From Candidatus Marinamargulisbacteria bacterium SCGC AG-343-D04 (GTDB lineage Bacteria > Margulisbacteria > Marinamargulisbacteria > GCA-2716485 > GCA-002719695): a stretch of DNA of 38,404 nucleotides. The notes beneath the pieces are model-generated. The model was not told the origin of the DNA. It was given only the letters and a program-made list of their open reading frames with translations, and did no database searches. The stretch is from positions 1 through 38,404 of the forward strand of contig QFBQ01000011.1 of assembly GCA_003265885.1 (NCBI GenBank), written 5' to 3'. Position numbers and translations under genes: made by a program. Of this stretch, positions 1 through 7,615 are shown piece by piece (positions within the stretch are counted from its first letter, which is position 1; the number at the start of each line of letters is the position of its first letter).

Positions 1-240
1 GATATTGTGTTCTTTTTTTGTGTCTGAAATCAATGATTTGATAAGTGGTAGTTTTGATAATAGTGGGATGGGAGTTTTCTTTTTGGTTTTATTTCGATTC
101 AGAAATTTTTCAAATTAACATTTTTTTGTTTTTTAATCATTGTAGAGATTGGATTTTATTTGAGGATAGAAGGACCTTTCATTGGTGTTAATGATTTTTG
201 AATTTTTTTATTGAAATATTATGCTAAAAGCTTATTGCGA
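1..240 (-). pseudogene. Decayed 3' remnant of a secretin gene (second copy)
   Basis: Read on the minus strand, about positions 1-105 encode NKTKKKTPIPLLSKLPLIKS and then LISDTKKEHNI. This is nearly the same as residues 275-306 of the secretin-like protein at 1497-2453 (NKTKNQASIPLLSRLPLIKS). Upstream (about 105-240) the DNA still resembles the matching part of that gene, for example gaggat followed by a diverged stretch and ttaatgattttt, but an in-frame TAA and shifts break the frame. No start remains, because the lipoprotein gene ends at 251. The intact-looking 3' end may run past the left edge. I read this as a partial duplication that has decayed. A live paralogue lying mostly outside the window is unlikely, since its upstream part should lie inside the window and is disrupted. 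Confidence 0.7.
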
Positions 241-250
241 AATTTAGTTG

Positions 251-1408
251 TTAATCACAGGTAATGGTTATGTTTTGGCCGGATTCTAGACAAATTGAAC
301 AACCTAATAGATCCCCTTGTTTAAATATTTGGACACAGCCAATCTCAATCTGAATACTATCACTTGTAAAAAGTGATGCTACGGATCCTTCTATAGTTTT
401 AGTTATTGACCCTGTGACGACAAGCTCTTGTAGAATTTTTTGAGCATTTCCACGGTCATAGTTATACCATGGGACTCCAAACTCTATATCAGATGAAATT
501 GTTAACGCATAGTTCCCCTGATCGGAGCTAAGGGCATTAAAGTTTATATCAAGATCCATATCAAAGTTTTCAAGTGTAAGGTCCATCCATGCGACACCAT
601 CATCATACCCAGTATACTGATAATCATCGCTTAATATTTCGATATCTGAAATCCAATAGCCTCTTCCATTTGGTACGCCATTAAGATCTGTTGTTTTTAT
701 ATTTAGGGTAGCTTGTGTGAGGGATATTTTGCTTGTGGTTAAATGTATTTCTTGCATGAAAAAAGTGTAAAACCAATTAATATTTGCATTAAGTGTAGTT
801 CCATCTGAGGCCGGTATTTGAAAGTTTTGATTAATATTGAAATTATCAATAGAGGCCACGGCTTTATAGTTCCCCGCTGCGTTATTGGAATCATCAAAAT
901 ATGATCTAAGATTTCCAAATCCAGTATCTGAATTCTTATAAAGACAATCATAAGTCCCATCAAAGTATGGGGCTCTTGACCATTGATAGATTTCCTCTGA
1001 AAAGGTAAAGCTATAATTGTTATCAAAAGAACTTCCACATTCATTACCGGGTAAATCATTAGGCTCAAGATCTGCTATATTTGTAGGAAGTGTCTGTATT
1101 TGAAGAGATAGCTTTGTATTTGGTATTATTTTTTTACTTATATTATGGTTGACTCTAGACCCTATTCTTCCAGAAAGTGTAGTTGTTACTATGTCCTCAA
1201 TACTAGGTACGCTAACCACTATTTCAGGAGATGGGGCATTTGACAAAGATGATAATGCAATTTTTTGACTCGCTAATAACTCTTCTGCTGTAGTTTCAGC
1301 GATAGTTGTAGTTGTAGAAGCTTCCTCTAAGTCTGATGATGATCCACAAGCAACAAGAGTTCCTATACATATTACGCATAAAATAATCTTTATATATTTT
1401 ATTTCCAT
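251..1408 (-). CDS. Hypothetical lipoprotein
   Basis: This is a 385-residue protein with a classic lipoprotein signal: basic start (MEIKYIKIIL), hydrophobic core, and lipobox LVAC with the lipid-accepting cysteine at residue 21. A Ser/Thr-rich linker (about 22-50) follows, then a region rich in alternating hydrophobic and polar residues that looks beta-stranded. The C-terminus carries clustered cysteines (IGCVQIF, LLGCSIC, ITITCD) that could form disulfides in the periplasm or outside. An AAGGTGG ribosome site lies just upstream (complement of 1412-1418), which supports this start. I do not recognise the family. It follows the secretin gene on the same strand after an 88-base gap containing a possible promoter of its own, so a shared function with the pilus-like genes is only a guess. 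Confidence 0.8.
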   Translation of the reverse strand: MEIKYIKIILCVICIGTLVACGSSSDLEEASTTTTIAETTAEELLASQKIALSSLSNAPSPEIVVSVPSIEDIVTTTLSGRIGSRVNHNISKKIIPNTKLSLQIQTLPTNIADLEPNDLPGNECGSSFDNNYSFTFSEEIYQWSRAPYFDGTYDCLYKNSDTGFGNLRSYFDDSNNAAGNYKAVASIDNFNINQNFQIPASDGTTLNANINWFYTFFMQEIHLTTSKISLTQATLNIKTTDLNGVPNGRGYWISDIEILSDDYQYTGYDDGVAWMDLTLENFDMDLDINFNALSSDQGNYALTISSDIEFGVPWYNYDRGNAQKILQELVVTGSITKTIEGSVASLFTSDSIQIEIGCVQIFKQGDLLGCSICLESGQNITITCD

Positions 1409-1445
1409 TTTCCACCTTAATTTTATGGTGTTTATTTCTTTCCCT

Positions 1446-1451
1446 ATTATA
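1446..1451 (-). promoter_or_regulatory. Possible -10 box for the lipoprotein gene
   Basis: On the minus strand the gap between the secretin and lipoprotein genes holds a perfect TATAAT. Transcription would start about 30 bases before the ATG, leaving room for the AAGGTGG ribosome site. I see no convincing -35 hexamer at 16-18 bases; the nearest TTCAAT is 19 bases away. In DNA this AT-rich the match could be chance. Confidence 0.35.
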
Positions 1452-1496
1452 GTATAAGTATAAACATTTTATTGAATTTATGAGGTTTTTCTTTTT

Positions 1497-2453
1497 TTAT
1501 TCTATGATTTCAGGCTCTAAGTATATGTGTATGGCGGAGTAAGTGCTTTCTTTTTTTGTGTGCGAAATTAATGATTTTATTAAAGGTAGCCTTGATAATA
1601 GTGGGATGGATGCTTGATTTTTTGTTTTATTTTGATTTATGAATCCTCCAATTAAAATGCTTTTTTTATTTTCAACGGTTAACAGGGAGTTGATTTCTCT
1701 AGAGGATAATAATGGATATTCGTTGTCTTTAATGATTTTCCAGAGTTTTATGGTTGAAATAGTGAGCTGCAAATCCATGTTGATTCTGTTATCTTTTAAA
1801 ATAATGGGTTTGATTGCAAGATTTACTCCTGTATGTAGTTGCTTTAATGTAGTTGCTGTGCTTTTTTCATGATAAGTAAATGATAAATAGGGGATTTTAT
1901 CTCCAATTATTAAGTGACCTTGTTCATTGTTTGCAATGGTTATGGTGGGTTGGGAAATTATTCTGGATTGTCCGCTTTTTTCAGTAGTTCGGATTATGTC
2001 TGATGGATTGATGAAATGTGTTCTAGAATAAGGGAATTGGGTTTCGATTCCTTTTTCAAGAGGGAAGGCCAATAGGTTTAAATCTTTTTCTTTTATATTT
2101 GAAACTTCATACACACTACATTTGATTTTGATCATCTTTTCAGGTTTATTATAGTGTTGGATTATTTTTTTTATTTTCTTTTTTTTGTTTTTGGGGTGAC
2201 TCATAATTAAAATATTTGGTTTTTGATTATCTATGATAGTGGATTCGGGAATACTTGTTTGGATGATATTTTCTAATGTTGATTTTTCCGTGTGATTAAG
2301 AGATGTAATGGTGATTTCTGTATTCATTTTAGTTTGATTTGCTATTTTTTGAATTCTGATGAGTTCATTGTATTCGATTTCATTTGGATATTGCATAATG
2401 GGGTTTGCATCAACAGGGAGAGATAATAATGACAATAATAGCAAAAAAAACAT
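1497..2453 (-). CDS. Small secretin-domain protein (PilQ/GspD-like)
   Basis: The 318-residue protein starts with a signal peptide (MFFLLLLSLLSLPVDA). Residues about 160-318 match the secretin core of type II secretion/type IV pilus channels: SRIISQPTITIANNEQG, IIGDKIPYL, GVNLAIKPIILKDNRINMDL, then SLLTVENKKSILIGGFI and the signature-like IPLLSRLPLIKSLI, equivalent to the usual P.LG.IP.LG.LF. These proteins form outer-membrane rings. Full PilQ or GspD proteins are usually 600 residues or more. This one has room for only one short N-terminal domain, perhaps N0/N1-like at about 25-100, and the LG glycines of the signature are replaced. It starts 3 bases after the PilO-like gene stops. A function in pilus or fibre export is likely but the machine is not complete here. 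Confidence 0.72.
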   Translation of the reverse strand: MFFLLLLSLLSLPVDANPIMQYPNEIEYNELIRIQKIANQTKMNTEITITSLNHTEKSTLENIIQTSIPESTIIDNQKPNILIMSHPKNKKKKIKKIIQHYNKPEKMIKIKCSVYEVSNIKEKDLNLLAFPLEKGIETQFPYSRTHFINPSDIIRTTEKSGQSRIISQPTITIANNEQGHLIIGDKIPYLSFTYHEKSTATTLKQLHTGVNLAIKPIILKDNRINMDLQLTISTIKLWKIIKDNEYPLLSSREINSLLTVENKKSILIGGFINQNKTKNQASIPLLSRLPLIKSLISHTKKESTYSAIHIYLEPEIIE

Positions 2454-2456
2454 ATA

Positions 2457-2849
2457 TCAGTACTTTGGGAGGTAGAGTTCTATTTGTTGAGATATAAAAT
2501 TTATGTTGAGTTCTTTTATTTGGTGGCTATGGAGCAACAGTATATCCAATAACTCATTGAATATATGGGGATGATTATTGACGTTTATTTGTATGAGTTT
2601 ATTACGTTGTTGCTCAATAATAGTTAACGAATCTAGTTTAAGTTTTTTGATTTTTTTTATTAAATTGTTTTCTGAATATTTTTTTTTAATATGGTTGGAA
2701 AGTGATAGTTGAGAGGTGTTTAGTTGAGTAACGTTTTCTTTTAGTGTTTGATCAATGTTTAAAACATGCTTAGTCTTAACTAGTATTGAACTGAAACTCG
2801 TAATTAATATAATGTAAATAAGAACCTTAGTATATTTCTTTGATTTCAT
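2457..2849 (-). CDS. PilO/GspM-like inner-membrane protein (tentative)
   Basis: I place the start at 2849, giving 130 residues (MKSKKYTKVLIYIILIT...), because GGAGG (complement of 2855-2859) lies five bases upstream. The longer ATG at 2873 lacks such a site. The protein has a short basic cytoplasmic end, one membrane helix (about 8-28), a helical K/N-rich stretch, and a C-terminal part alternating like a small alpha/beta domain (IQINVNNHPHIFNELLDIL, ELNINFISQQIELYL). That layout is typical of PilO or GspM, which bridge the inner-membrane platform and the secretin. Sequence identity is too low to name it. Support comes mainly from its place between a PilN-like gene (overlap 23 bases) and the secretin (gap 3 bases). 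Confidence 0.5.
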   Translation of the reverse strand: MKSKKYTKVLIYIILITSFSSILVKTKHVLNIDQTLKENVTQLNTSQLSLSNHIKKKYSENNLIKKIKKLKLDSLTIIEQQRNKLIQINVNNHPHIFNELLDILLLHSHQIKELNINFISQQIELYLPKY

Positions 2850-3471
2850 ATCGTCCTCCATAAGGTGTTTCAAAAATGTTAGTAATACTTAAAGATGGAA
2901 ATTTCTTTTTAAATGTTGAGAGGTTTGATTTTTTTAAAATGCATATGCTTTGTATGTGATTATTTGAGACAGAGAAGGTCTCTAATAGAATAGGGGTGTT
3001 TAACAGCTCTTTGAGGGTATGAAGGTTCTTGTTGAGTGTGTTTTTTTTGTTGTTATTTTCGTTTAGTTTTAGTTTTATGTTTTTTTTGGTTTGAGAGTTC
3101 ACTTTTTGTAGTATTATTTTTTTTGAATATTCTATTTTGTTTAGAGTTAATAAATAGAGTAAAGAGACTGTTAAAAAGATGCTGATGTTAATGTTTTGAA
3201 TGTCTTTTTTTTGTTTGAAAATAATGTCGTTTTGACATGTTTTTAATATATAAATGTTGATCTTATGGTTTTTGAAATACGTTAAGATTAATGTTGATTC
3301 GTATTTTAGAGAAGATTCAATGGTAATGATTGTTTTCTGTTTAGTGGTGTTTTCTAGAATGGTGGAATTTAAATTTTTATCATTGATATATGTGAATAGA
3401 TTCATTTCAAAAGTCTTTTTGTTGATCATAATGTTTTCTTTTGTTACTTTTATTTCTTGGTAATGGAACAT
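2827..3471 (-). CDS. PilN/GspL-like inner-membrane protein (tentative)
   Basis: The 214-residue protein has a soluble N-terminal part (about 1-90), a single membrane helix near residues 93-115 (ISIFLTVSLLYLLTL), a Lys/Asn-rich predicted coiled coil (about 116-160), and a C-terminal domain with PILLETFSVSNNHIQSICI that resembles the small ferredoxin-like domain of PilN/GspL. Together with the next two genes it gives the order PilN-PilO-secretin seen in type IV pilus operons, although no PilM is visible upstream. The start is uncertain: neither the ATG at 3471 nor the in-frame ATG at 3429 (MINKKTFEM) has a clear ribosome site. The latter would give 200 residues. The assignment rests on architecture and gene order. 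Confidence 0.5.
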   Translation of the reverse strand: MFHYQEIKVTKENIMINKKTFEMNLFTYINDKNLNSTILENTTKQKTIITIESSLKYESTLILTYFKNHKINIYILKTCQNDIIFKQKKDIQNINISIFLTVSLLYLLTLNKIEYSKKIILQKVNSQTKKNIKLKLNENNNKKNTLNKNLHTLKELLNTPILLETFSVSNNHIQSICILKKSNLSTFKKKFPSLSITNIFETPYGGRYEIKEIY

Positions 3472-3473
3472 GG

Positions 3474-3501
3474 TTGTATGTTATCTATTTATGGATATAA
3501 T
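3474..3501 (+). promoter_or_regulatory. Putative promoter of the yjbQ-glyQS operon
   Basis: In the 49-base gap between the divergent PilN-like and yjbQ genes there is TTGTAT (3474-3479), 16 bases, then a perfect TATAAT (3496-3501). Transcription would begin about 12 bases before the yjbQ ATG at 3521. No Shine-Dalgarno sequence is visible in that short leader. Confidence 0.45.
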
Positions 3502-3520
3502 GTAAACATATTATTTAATT

Positions 3521-3937
3521 ATGAAAAATTTTAGAAAAGAATTTATTTTTAATGTCCCATCACGGCGAGCTTTCATGAATATTACTCCTGATGTGCAAGC
3601 TGCACTGGATGAAAGTGGTATAGTTGAAGGGATGCTTTTATGTAATGCAATGCATATTTCTGCTAGTGTATTTATTAATGATGATGAATCGGGGCTTCAC
3701 CAAGATTTTGAGACGTGGTTAGAGCGACTTGCTCCTGAAAAGCCATATTCTCAATATATGCATAATTCATATGAAGATAATGCTGATGCACATTTAAAGA
3801 GAACGATTATGGGGAGAGAAGTGGTGGTTGCTGTAACAAAAGGGAAGTTAGATTTTGGCCCTTGGGAGCAAATTTTCTATGGAGAATTTGATGGCTTACG
3901 GCCTAAAAGAGTTTTGGTTAAAATTATTGGGGAATAA
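3521..3937 (+). CDS. yjbQ: YjbQ/UPF0047 family protein
   Basis: This 138-residue protein matches the full length of the YjbQ (UPF0047) family. Nearly invariant family stretches are present: NAMHISASVFINDDESGLH (residues 42-60), a DNADAHLKR segment (86-94), IMGREVVVAVT (96-106) and the C-terminal FGPWEQIFYGEFDG (112-125) followed by KRVLVKIIGE. Conserved His and Asp/Glu residues in these motifs are thought to line a metal or active site. The family is linked to a weak thiamine-phosphate-synthase activity; its real role is unsettled. It is the first gene of a tight operon: the next gene's ATG follows its stop with no gap. Family assignment is very secure. Confidence 0.95.
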   Translation: MKNFRKEFIFNVPSRRAFMNITPDVQAALDESGIVEGMLLCNAMHISASVFINDDESGLHQDFETWLERLAPEKPYSQYMHNSYEDNADAHLKRTIMGREVVVAVTKGKLDFGPWEQIFYGEFDGLRPKRVLVKIIGE

Positions 3938-4660
3938 ATGTTTCATTCTCAAGAGTCTATTTTTTTATCGGCTCAATGTGATTCTCAATGTTTTGGATGC
4001 TTTTTAGATTCTGATAAAATCTTTTCATTAGATAAATGGAAGACGATTTTTTCTAATGGTTCTTTTTTTTCTTATTTTAAATCTTCACGATTTTTTAATG
4101 TGTTTGGAGGAGATCCTTGTCTTAATTTGTTTTTTTTACCTTTAGTTAGATTTTTGAATAAAGAGGGGTGTTTTGTCAGGGTCTGGGTTTCTCCTTCGGT
4201 CTCTGTTGAATCAATAGTAGAGGCTCAGTCTTATGTGAATGAATGGTGTATATACGTGCCTGCATTTGAGTCTGAATACTATCAACTTCAAGTAGGGGAT
4301 CATAGTTTTTCTGATTTCTTGAAAAAAGTGGACGATTTGCGTAGTGACCATGTTGACTTTAAGTTGCATACTGGTGTAACTATGAATAATGCTGCATATT
4401 TACCTGAATTAGTGGAGTTTGCTCTTCAAAAAAACATTAAGCTTGTTTTGCATTATAATAAAAAGGCTATTTCAAAAGAACTTAGAAAGGATATTCATTA
4501 TTTTGAACACCATTCTTTTGTACGTGTTTTGAAAATGTGTTCGGATTACACGTTGTGTAGCTGTAAAGTTCCGGCTTCAGATTCATACTTTTCTAAGGCA
4601 CTTTTTTTTAGCGAATGGAGATCTTTCTTTCGTAGAATACAAACTTATTTTCGGGTATAA
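3938..4660 (+). CDS. Divergent radical-SAM-like protein
   Basis: This 240-residue protein begins immediately after yjbQ. Near its N-terminus is CDSQCFGC, a CxxxCxxC arrangement (C14, C18, C21) as used to bind the 4Fe-4S cluster of radical SAM enzymes. FGGDP (56-60) sits where these enzymes carry their GGE-type SAM-binding motif. Later segments (VRVWVSPSVSV, VDFKLHTGVTM, IKLVLHYN) read as successive strand-helix units of a partial TIM barrel. It is shorter than most family members, and a possible Cys pair near the C-terminus (TLCSC) could hold a further cluster. It resembles the organic-radical-activating or 4Fe-4S single-cluster type, but I cannot name a substrate. Its position between yjbQ and glyQ gives no clear functional hint. 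Confidence 0.6.
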   Translation: MFHSQESIFLSAQCDSQCFGCFLDSDKIFSLDKWKTIFSNGSFFSYFKSSRFFNVFGGDPCLNLFFLPLVRFLNKEGCFVRVWVSPSVSVESIVEAQSYVNEWCIYVPAFESEYYQLQVGDHSFSDFLKKVDDLRSDHVDFKLHTGVTMNNAAYLPELVEFALQKNIKLVLHYNKKAISKELRKDIHYFEHHSFVRVLKMCSDYTLCSCKVPASDSYFSKALFFSEWRSFFRRIQTYFRV

Positions 4661-4661
4661 T
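4656..4661 (+). promoter_or_regulatory. Possible -10 box giving a leaderless glyQ transcript
   Basis: A perfect TATAAT overlaps the stop of the preceding gene. Exactly seven bases separate it from the glyQ ATG at 4669, so transcription would start at or next to the A of the ATG. No Shine-Dalgarno sequence precedes glyQ. No clear -35 hexamer is seen. Confidence 0.35.
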
Positions 4662-4668
4662 ATGTTCT

Positions 4669-5562
4669 ATGTCTAAGGCTAAGCTTTCTTTTCAAGACAT
4701 TATTTGTCGGTTACATCAATTTTGGGCAGAACAGGGCTGTGTTATTTTACATCCTTTTGATACAGAAAAGGGTGCAGGTACCATGAGTCCCCATACTTTT
4801 TTGAGAGCTTTAGGTCCTGATGATTGGAATGTGGCTTATGTCGAACCTTCTAGAAGACCTACGGATGGCCGCTATGCTGAAAATCCAAATAGATTACAAC
4901 ACTATTTTCAATATCAAGTCATTTTAAAACCATCTCCTAGTAATATCCAAGATTTATATATTCAGAGTTTGGAAGCTATTGGAGTGTTTAGCAATGAACA
5001 TGATATTCGCTTTGTGGAGGATAATTGGGAGTCTCCTACATTGGGAGCTTGGGGCTTAGGCTGGGAAGTTTGGTTAGATGGAATGGAGGTTACTCAATTT
5101 ACCTATTTTCAACAATGTGGAGGCTATGAATGCAAGCCTACTTCTGTTGAAATCACCTATGGTTTGGAACGTTTGGCGATGTTTATACAAGATAAGTCTT
5201 CTGTGTTTGATATTGTCTGGCAGTCTAATAAAAACAAGGATGTTGTGTATGCAGATATTTATAAAACGTTTGAAATTGAACAGTGTCATTATAATTTTGA
5301 GGAGGCCAATATTCCTGATTTATTAGTATTATTTGAAATGTATGAACGAGAGTCTAAACGTCTTTCCAAAAAAGAATTGGTATATCCTGCTTATGAATAT
5401 TGTTTGAAATGCTCGCATACCTTTAATCTGTTAGATGCACGAGGTGCTATTTCTGTTACGGAACGAATGGCCTATATCCTTAAAATTAGAAATTTGGCCA
5501 AATCTTGTGCTACTGCATATTTGAAAAAGAGTGGTCATATAAAGGATAAGTTTCATGCCTAA
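4669..5562 (+). CDS. glyQ: Glycyl-tRNA synthetase alpha subunit
   Basis: This 297-residue protein is the catalytic alpha subunit of the alpha2beta2 glycyl-tRNA synthetase, which charges tRNA-Gly in the cytoplasm. Class II synthetase features are clear: TMSPHTFLRALGP (38-50), the motif 2 region YVEPSRRPTDGRYAENPNR (57-75), the HYFQYQVILKPSP segment, and motif 3 EITYGLERLAMF (161-172). Length is normal for the family. It overlaps glyS by eight bases, consistent with translational coupling for equal subunit amounts. It is read in one operon with yjbQ, though a possible private -10 box lies directly before it. Confidence 0.97.
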   Translation: MSKAKLSFQDIICRLHQFWAEQGCVILHPFDTEKGAGTMSPHTFLRALGPDDWNVAYVEPSRRPTDGRYAENPNRLQHYFQYQVILKPSPSNIQDLYIQSLEAIGVFSNEHDIRFVEDNWESPTLGAWGLGWEVWLDGMEVTQFTYFQQCGGYECKPTSVEITYGLERLAMFIQDKSSVFDIVWQSNKNKDVVYADIYKTFEIEQCHYNFEEANIPDLLVLFEMYERESKRLSKKELVYPAYEYCLKCSHTFNLLDARGAISVTERMAYILKIRNLAKSCATAYLKKSGHIKDKFHA

Positions 5563-7615
5563 TTATTTGTTAGAAATTGGATGTGAAGAAATTCCAGCTC
5601 GTTTTATTGAAGATTTTTCTAATCTTTTAAAAGACAAGCTTATGCATGCCTTTAGTAGAGAAAGACTTTTAGAAGAAAAGCATAAGGGGTATGTTTTTTC
5701 TACCTATCGACGACTTACTATTCGTATTGAAGGTGTTAAGAAAAAACAAGGAGATAAACATGAAACTCTACTTGGGCCACCTCTTTCTATAGCTAGAGCA
5801 GAAGATGGAACATGGCTTCCTCCTGGAATTGGCTTTGCCAAGCGTTCGGGGAGGTCTCCTGATGATCTTAAGGTTGGGAAGGATGCAAAAGGGCGAGAAG
5901 TTGTGATGGTAGAGCTTAAGGAAAAAGGGCGAGCCTCCTTAGATGTTATTTCAGATTGTGTAGAAGATATTGTGACTCATTTGCCTTTGCCAATTGCAAT
6001 GAATTGGGGTGATGGGCAAGGGCCTTTTATTCGTCCTGTTCATTGGGTTGTAAGTTTATTGGATTCTAAAGTAGTGCCACTCATTCTTTTTGGCGTTAAA
6101 TCGGGGAGAGTTTCTTTTGGTCATCGTTTTTTAAGCAAAAATAAGCAGAATGTAAGTAGTGGGGAAGCTATTTCTATTTCAGATTCCGATGCCTATGAGT
6201 CTCTTTTAAAGTCTGTTTGTGTGGATGTTTCTTCATCTAAACGAGCGGAAATGATTAGGCAAGTGTTATATGAAAAAGGACAAGATGACTTTGATAGTCA
6301 TCTTTTACATGAGGTTTCTTTTTTAACAGAGCGGCCCACAGTTTTAGAGGGGACTTTTGATCAGCGATATTTAGACCTTCCTAGTTCAGTGCTTGTGGCT
6401 TGTATGAAAAAACATCAGAAATATTTTCCTATTTATAAAAAGGGTAAACTTGTAAATAAGTTTATTGTGGTGGCAGAATCGGTTACTAAAAAAAATAAAG
6501 ATGTTATTTTAAAAGGGAATGAACGTGTTTTAGTTGCACGATTAGAAGATACCTCTTTTTTTTGGGAAGAAGATCTAAAGCAGCCTTTGGATAGGTATGT
6601 ATCTAAGCTTAAGAAAGTTGTGTTTCAAAAAGGGATGGGGACGATCTTTGATAAAGTAAAGCGCTTGGAAGGTGTTTCTCTTCATTTAGTAAATATGTTT
6701 AAGTTTTCGGATGTAAATGTCGAAATACTTAAGAGAGCGTGTTATTTATCTAAGGCTGATCTAGTGACATTGATGGTGGGGGAGTTACCTTCTTTGCAGG
6801 GTGAAATGGGAAGTTGTTATGCTCAAAAAAATGGGGAGCCTGAGGAAGTAGTTCTTGCTATTCGTGAGCATTATTATCCACGTTCTGAGTCTGATTCTCT
6901 CCCTTCATCAAAAATAGGTAGTATTGTAGGTGTTGCAGATCGATTGGATACGATTGTGGCATGTTTTGAAAATGGATTTATTCCTACAGGATCAAAAGAT
7001 CCGTGGGGTATTCGGCGTGCGATGTTGAGTATTATTCGTATTGTCATTGATCAGCAATTACATGTTCAGTTTTCTTCTATCATTGATTTAGCGTACGGAG
7101 AATGGGGTAGTGCGAAAGAGCATCGAGATGAACTATTGCGGTTTTATAATCAGCGTTTAAAACAGTTTTTATTAGATCAAGGGTTTCGATCGGATACGGT
7201 GGTGTCTGTTTTATCTTGTGGGACGGATGCCTATTATGCCTATTCTTTAGCTGAAGCTGTTGATAGGTATAGAAACTCTCATCAAGAGGCATTTAAGGTA
7301 TGTGTGGATACGGGAGTTCGTGTTGGACGCTTAGTTAAGGGGGCTAAATCTGATGCGGAACTCAATGAGGCGCTTTTTGATTTGGATATCGAAAAAACGA
7401 CTTATGAGCTATTACAAAATATAGACCATCACAAGCAAAATCTATCTGAAAAATGTCATGATTTGGCAAGGTTTTCTAAAAAAATGGATCTGTATTTTGA
7501 TGATGTTATGGTTATGGTTGAGGATAAGAACCTTCGACATAATCGCTTGGCTTTTTTGTCTCGTGTTTATTCTCTTTATGAATGTTTTGGTGATATGGAG
7601 TCTTTTCAGGTATAA
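5555..7615 (+). CDS. glyS: Glycyl-tRNA synthetase beta subunit
   Basis: The 686-residue beta subunit pairs with GlyQ and supplies tRNA binding. The start is typical (MPNYLLEIGCEEIPARF). The body shows LGPPLSIARAEDGTWLPPGIGFAKRSG (about 70-96), PLPIAMNWGDGQGPFIRPVHW, the SFGHRF segment, KHQKYFPIY, NERVLVARLEDTSFFWEED, and LVTLMVGELPSLQGEMGSCYAQ, all characteristic of GlyS including its HD-like middle domain. GSKDPWGIRRAMLSIIRI marks the start of the C-terminal anticodon-binding part. Length agrees with the family (about 690). Its ATG lies inside the end of glyQ, and the next gene starts one base after its stop. Confidence 0.97.
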   Translation: MPNYLLEIGCEEIPARFIEDFSNLLKDKLMHAFSRERLLEEKHKGYVFSTYRRLTIRIEGVKKKQGDKHETLLGPPLSIARAEDGTWLPPGIGFAKRSGRSPDDLKVGKDAKGREVVMVELKEKGRASLDVISDCVEDIVTHLPLPIAMNWGDGQGPFIRPVHWVVSLLDSKVVPLILFGVKSGRVSFGHRFLSKNKQNVSSGEAISISDSDAYESLLKSVCVDVSSSKRAEMIRQVLYEKGQDDFDSHLLHEVSFLTERPTVLEGTFDQRYLDLPSSVLVACMKKHQKYFPIYKKGKLVNKFIVVAESVTKKNKDVILKGNERVLVARLEDTSFFWEEDLKQPLDRYVSKLKKVVFQKGMGTIFDKVKRLEGVSLHLVNMFKFSDVNVEILKRACYLSKADLVTLMVGELPSLQGEMGSCYAQKNGEPEEVVLAIREHYYPRSESDSLPSSKIGSIVGVADRLDTIVACFENGFIPTGSKDPWGIRRAMLSIIRIVIDQQLHVQFSSIIDLAYGEWGSAKEHRDELLRFYNQRLKQFLLDQGFRSDTVVSVLSCGTDAYYAYSLAEAVDRYRNSHQEAFKVCVDTGVRVGRLVKGAKSDAELNEALFDLDIEKTTYELLQNIDHHKQNLSEKCHDLARFSKKMDLYFDDVMVMVEDKNLRHNRLAFLSRVYSLYECFGDMESFQV

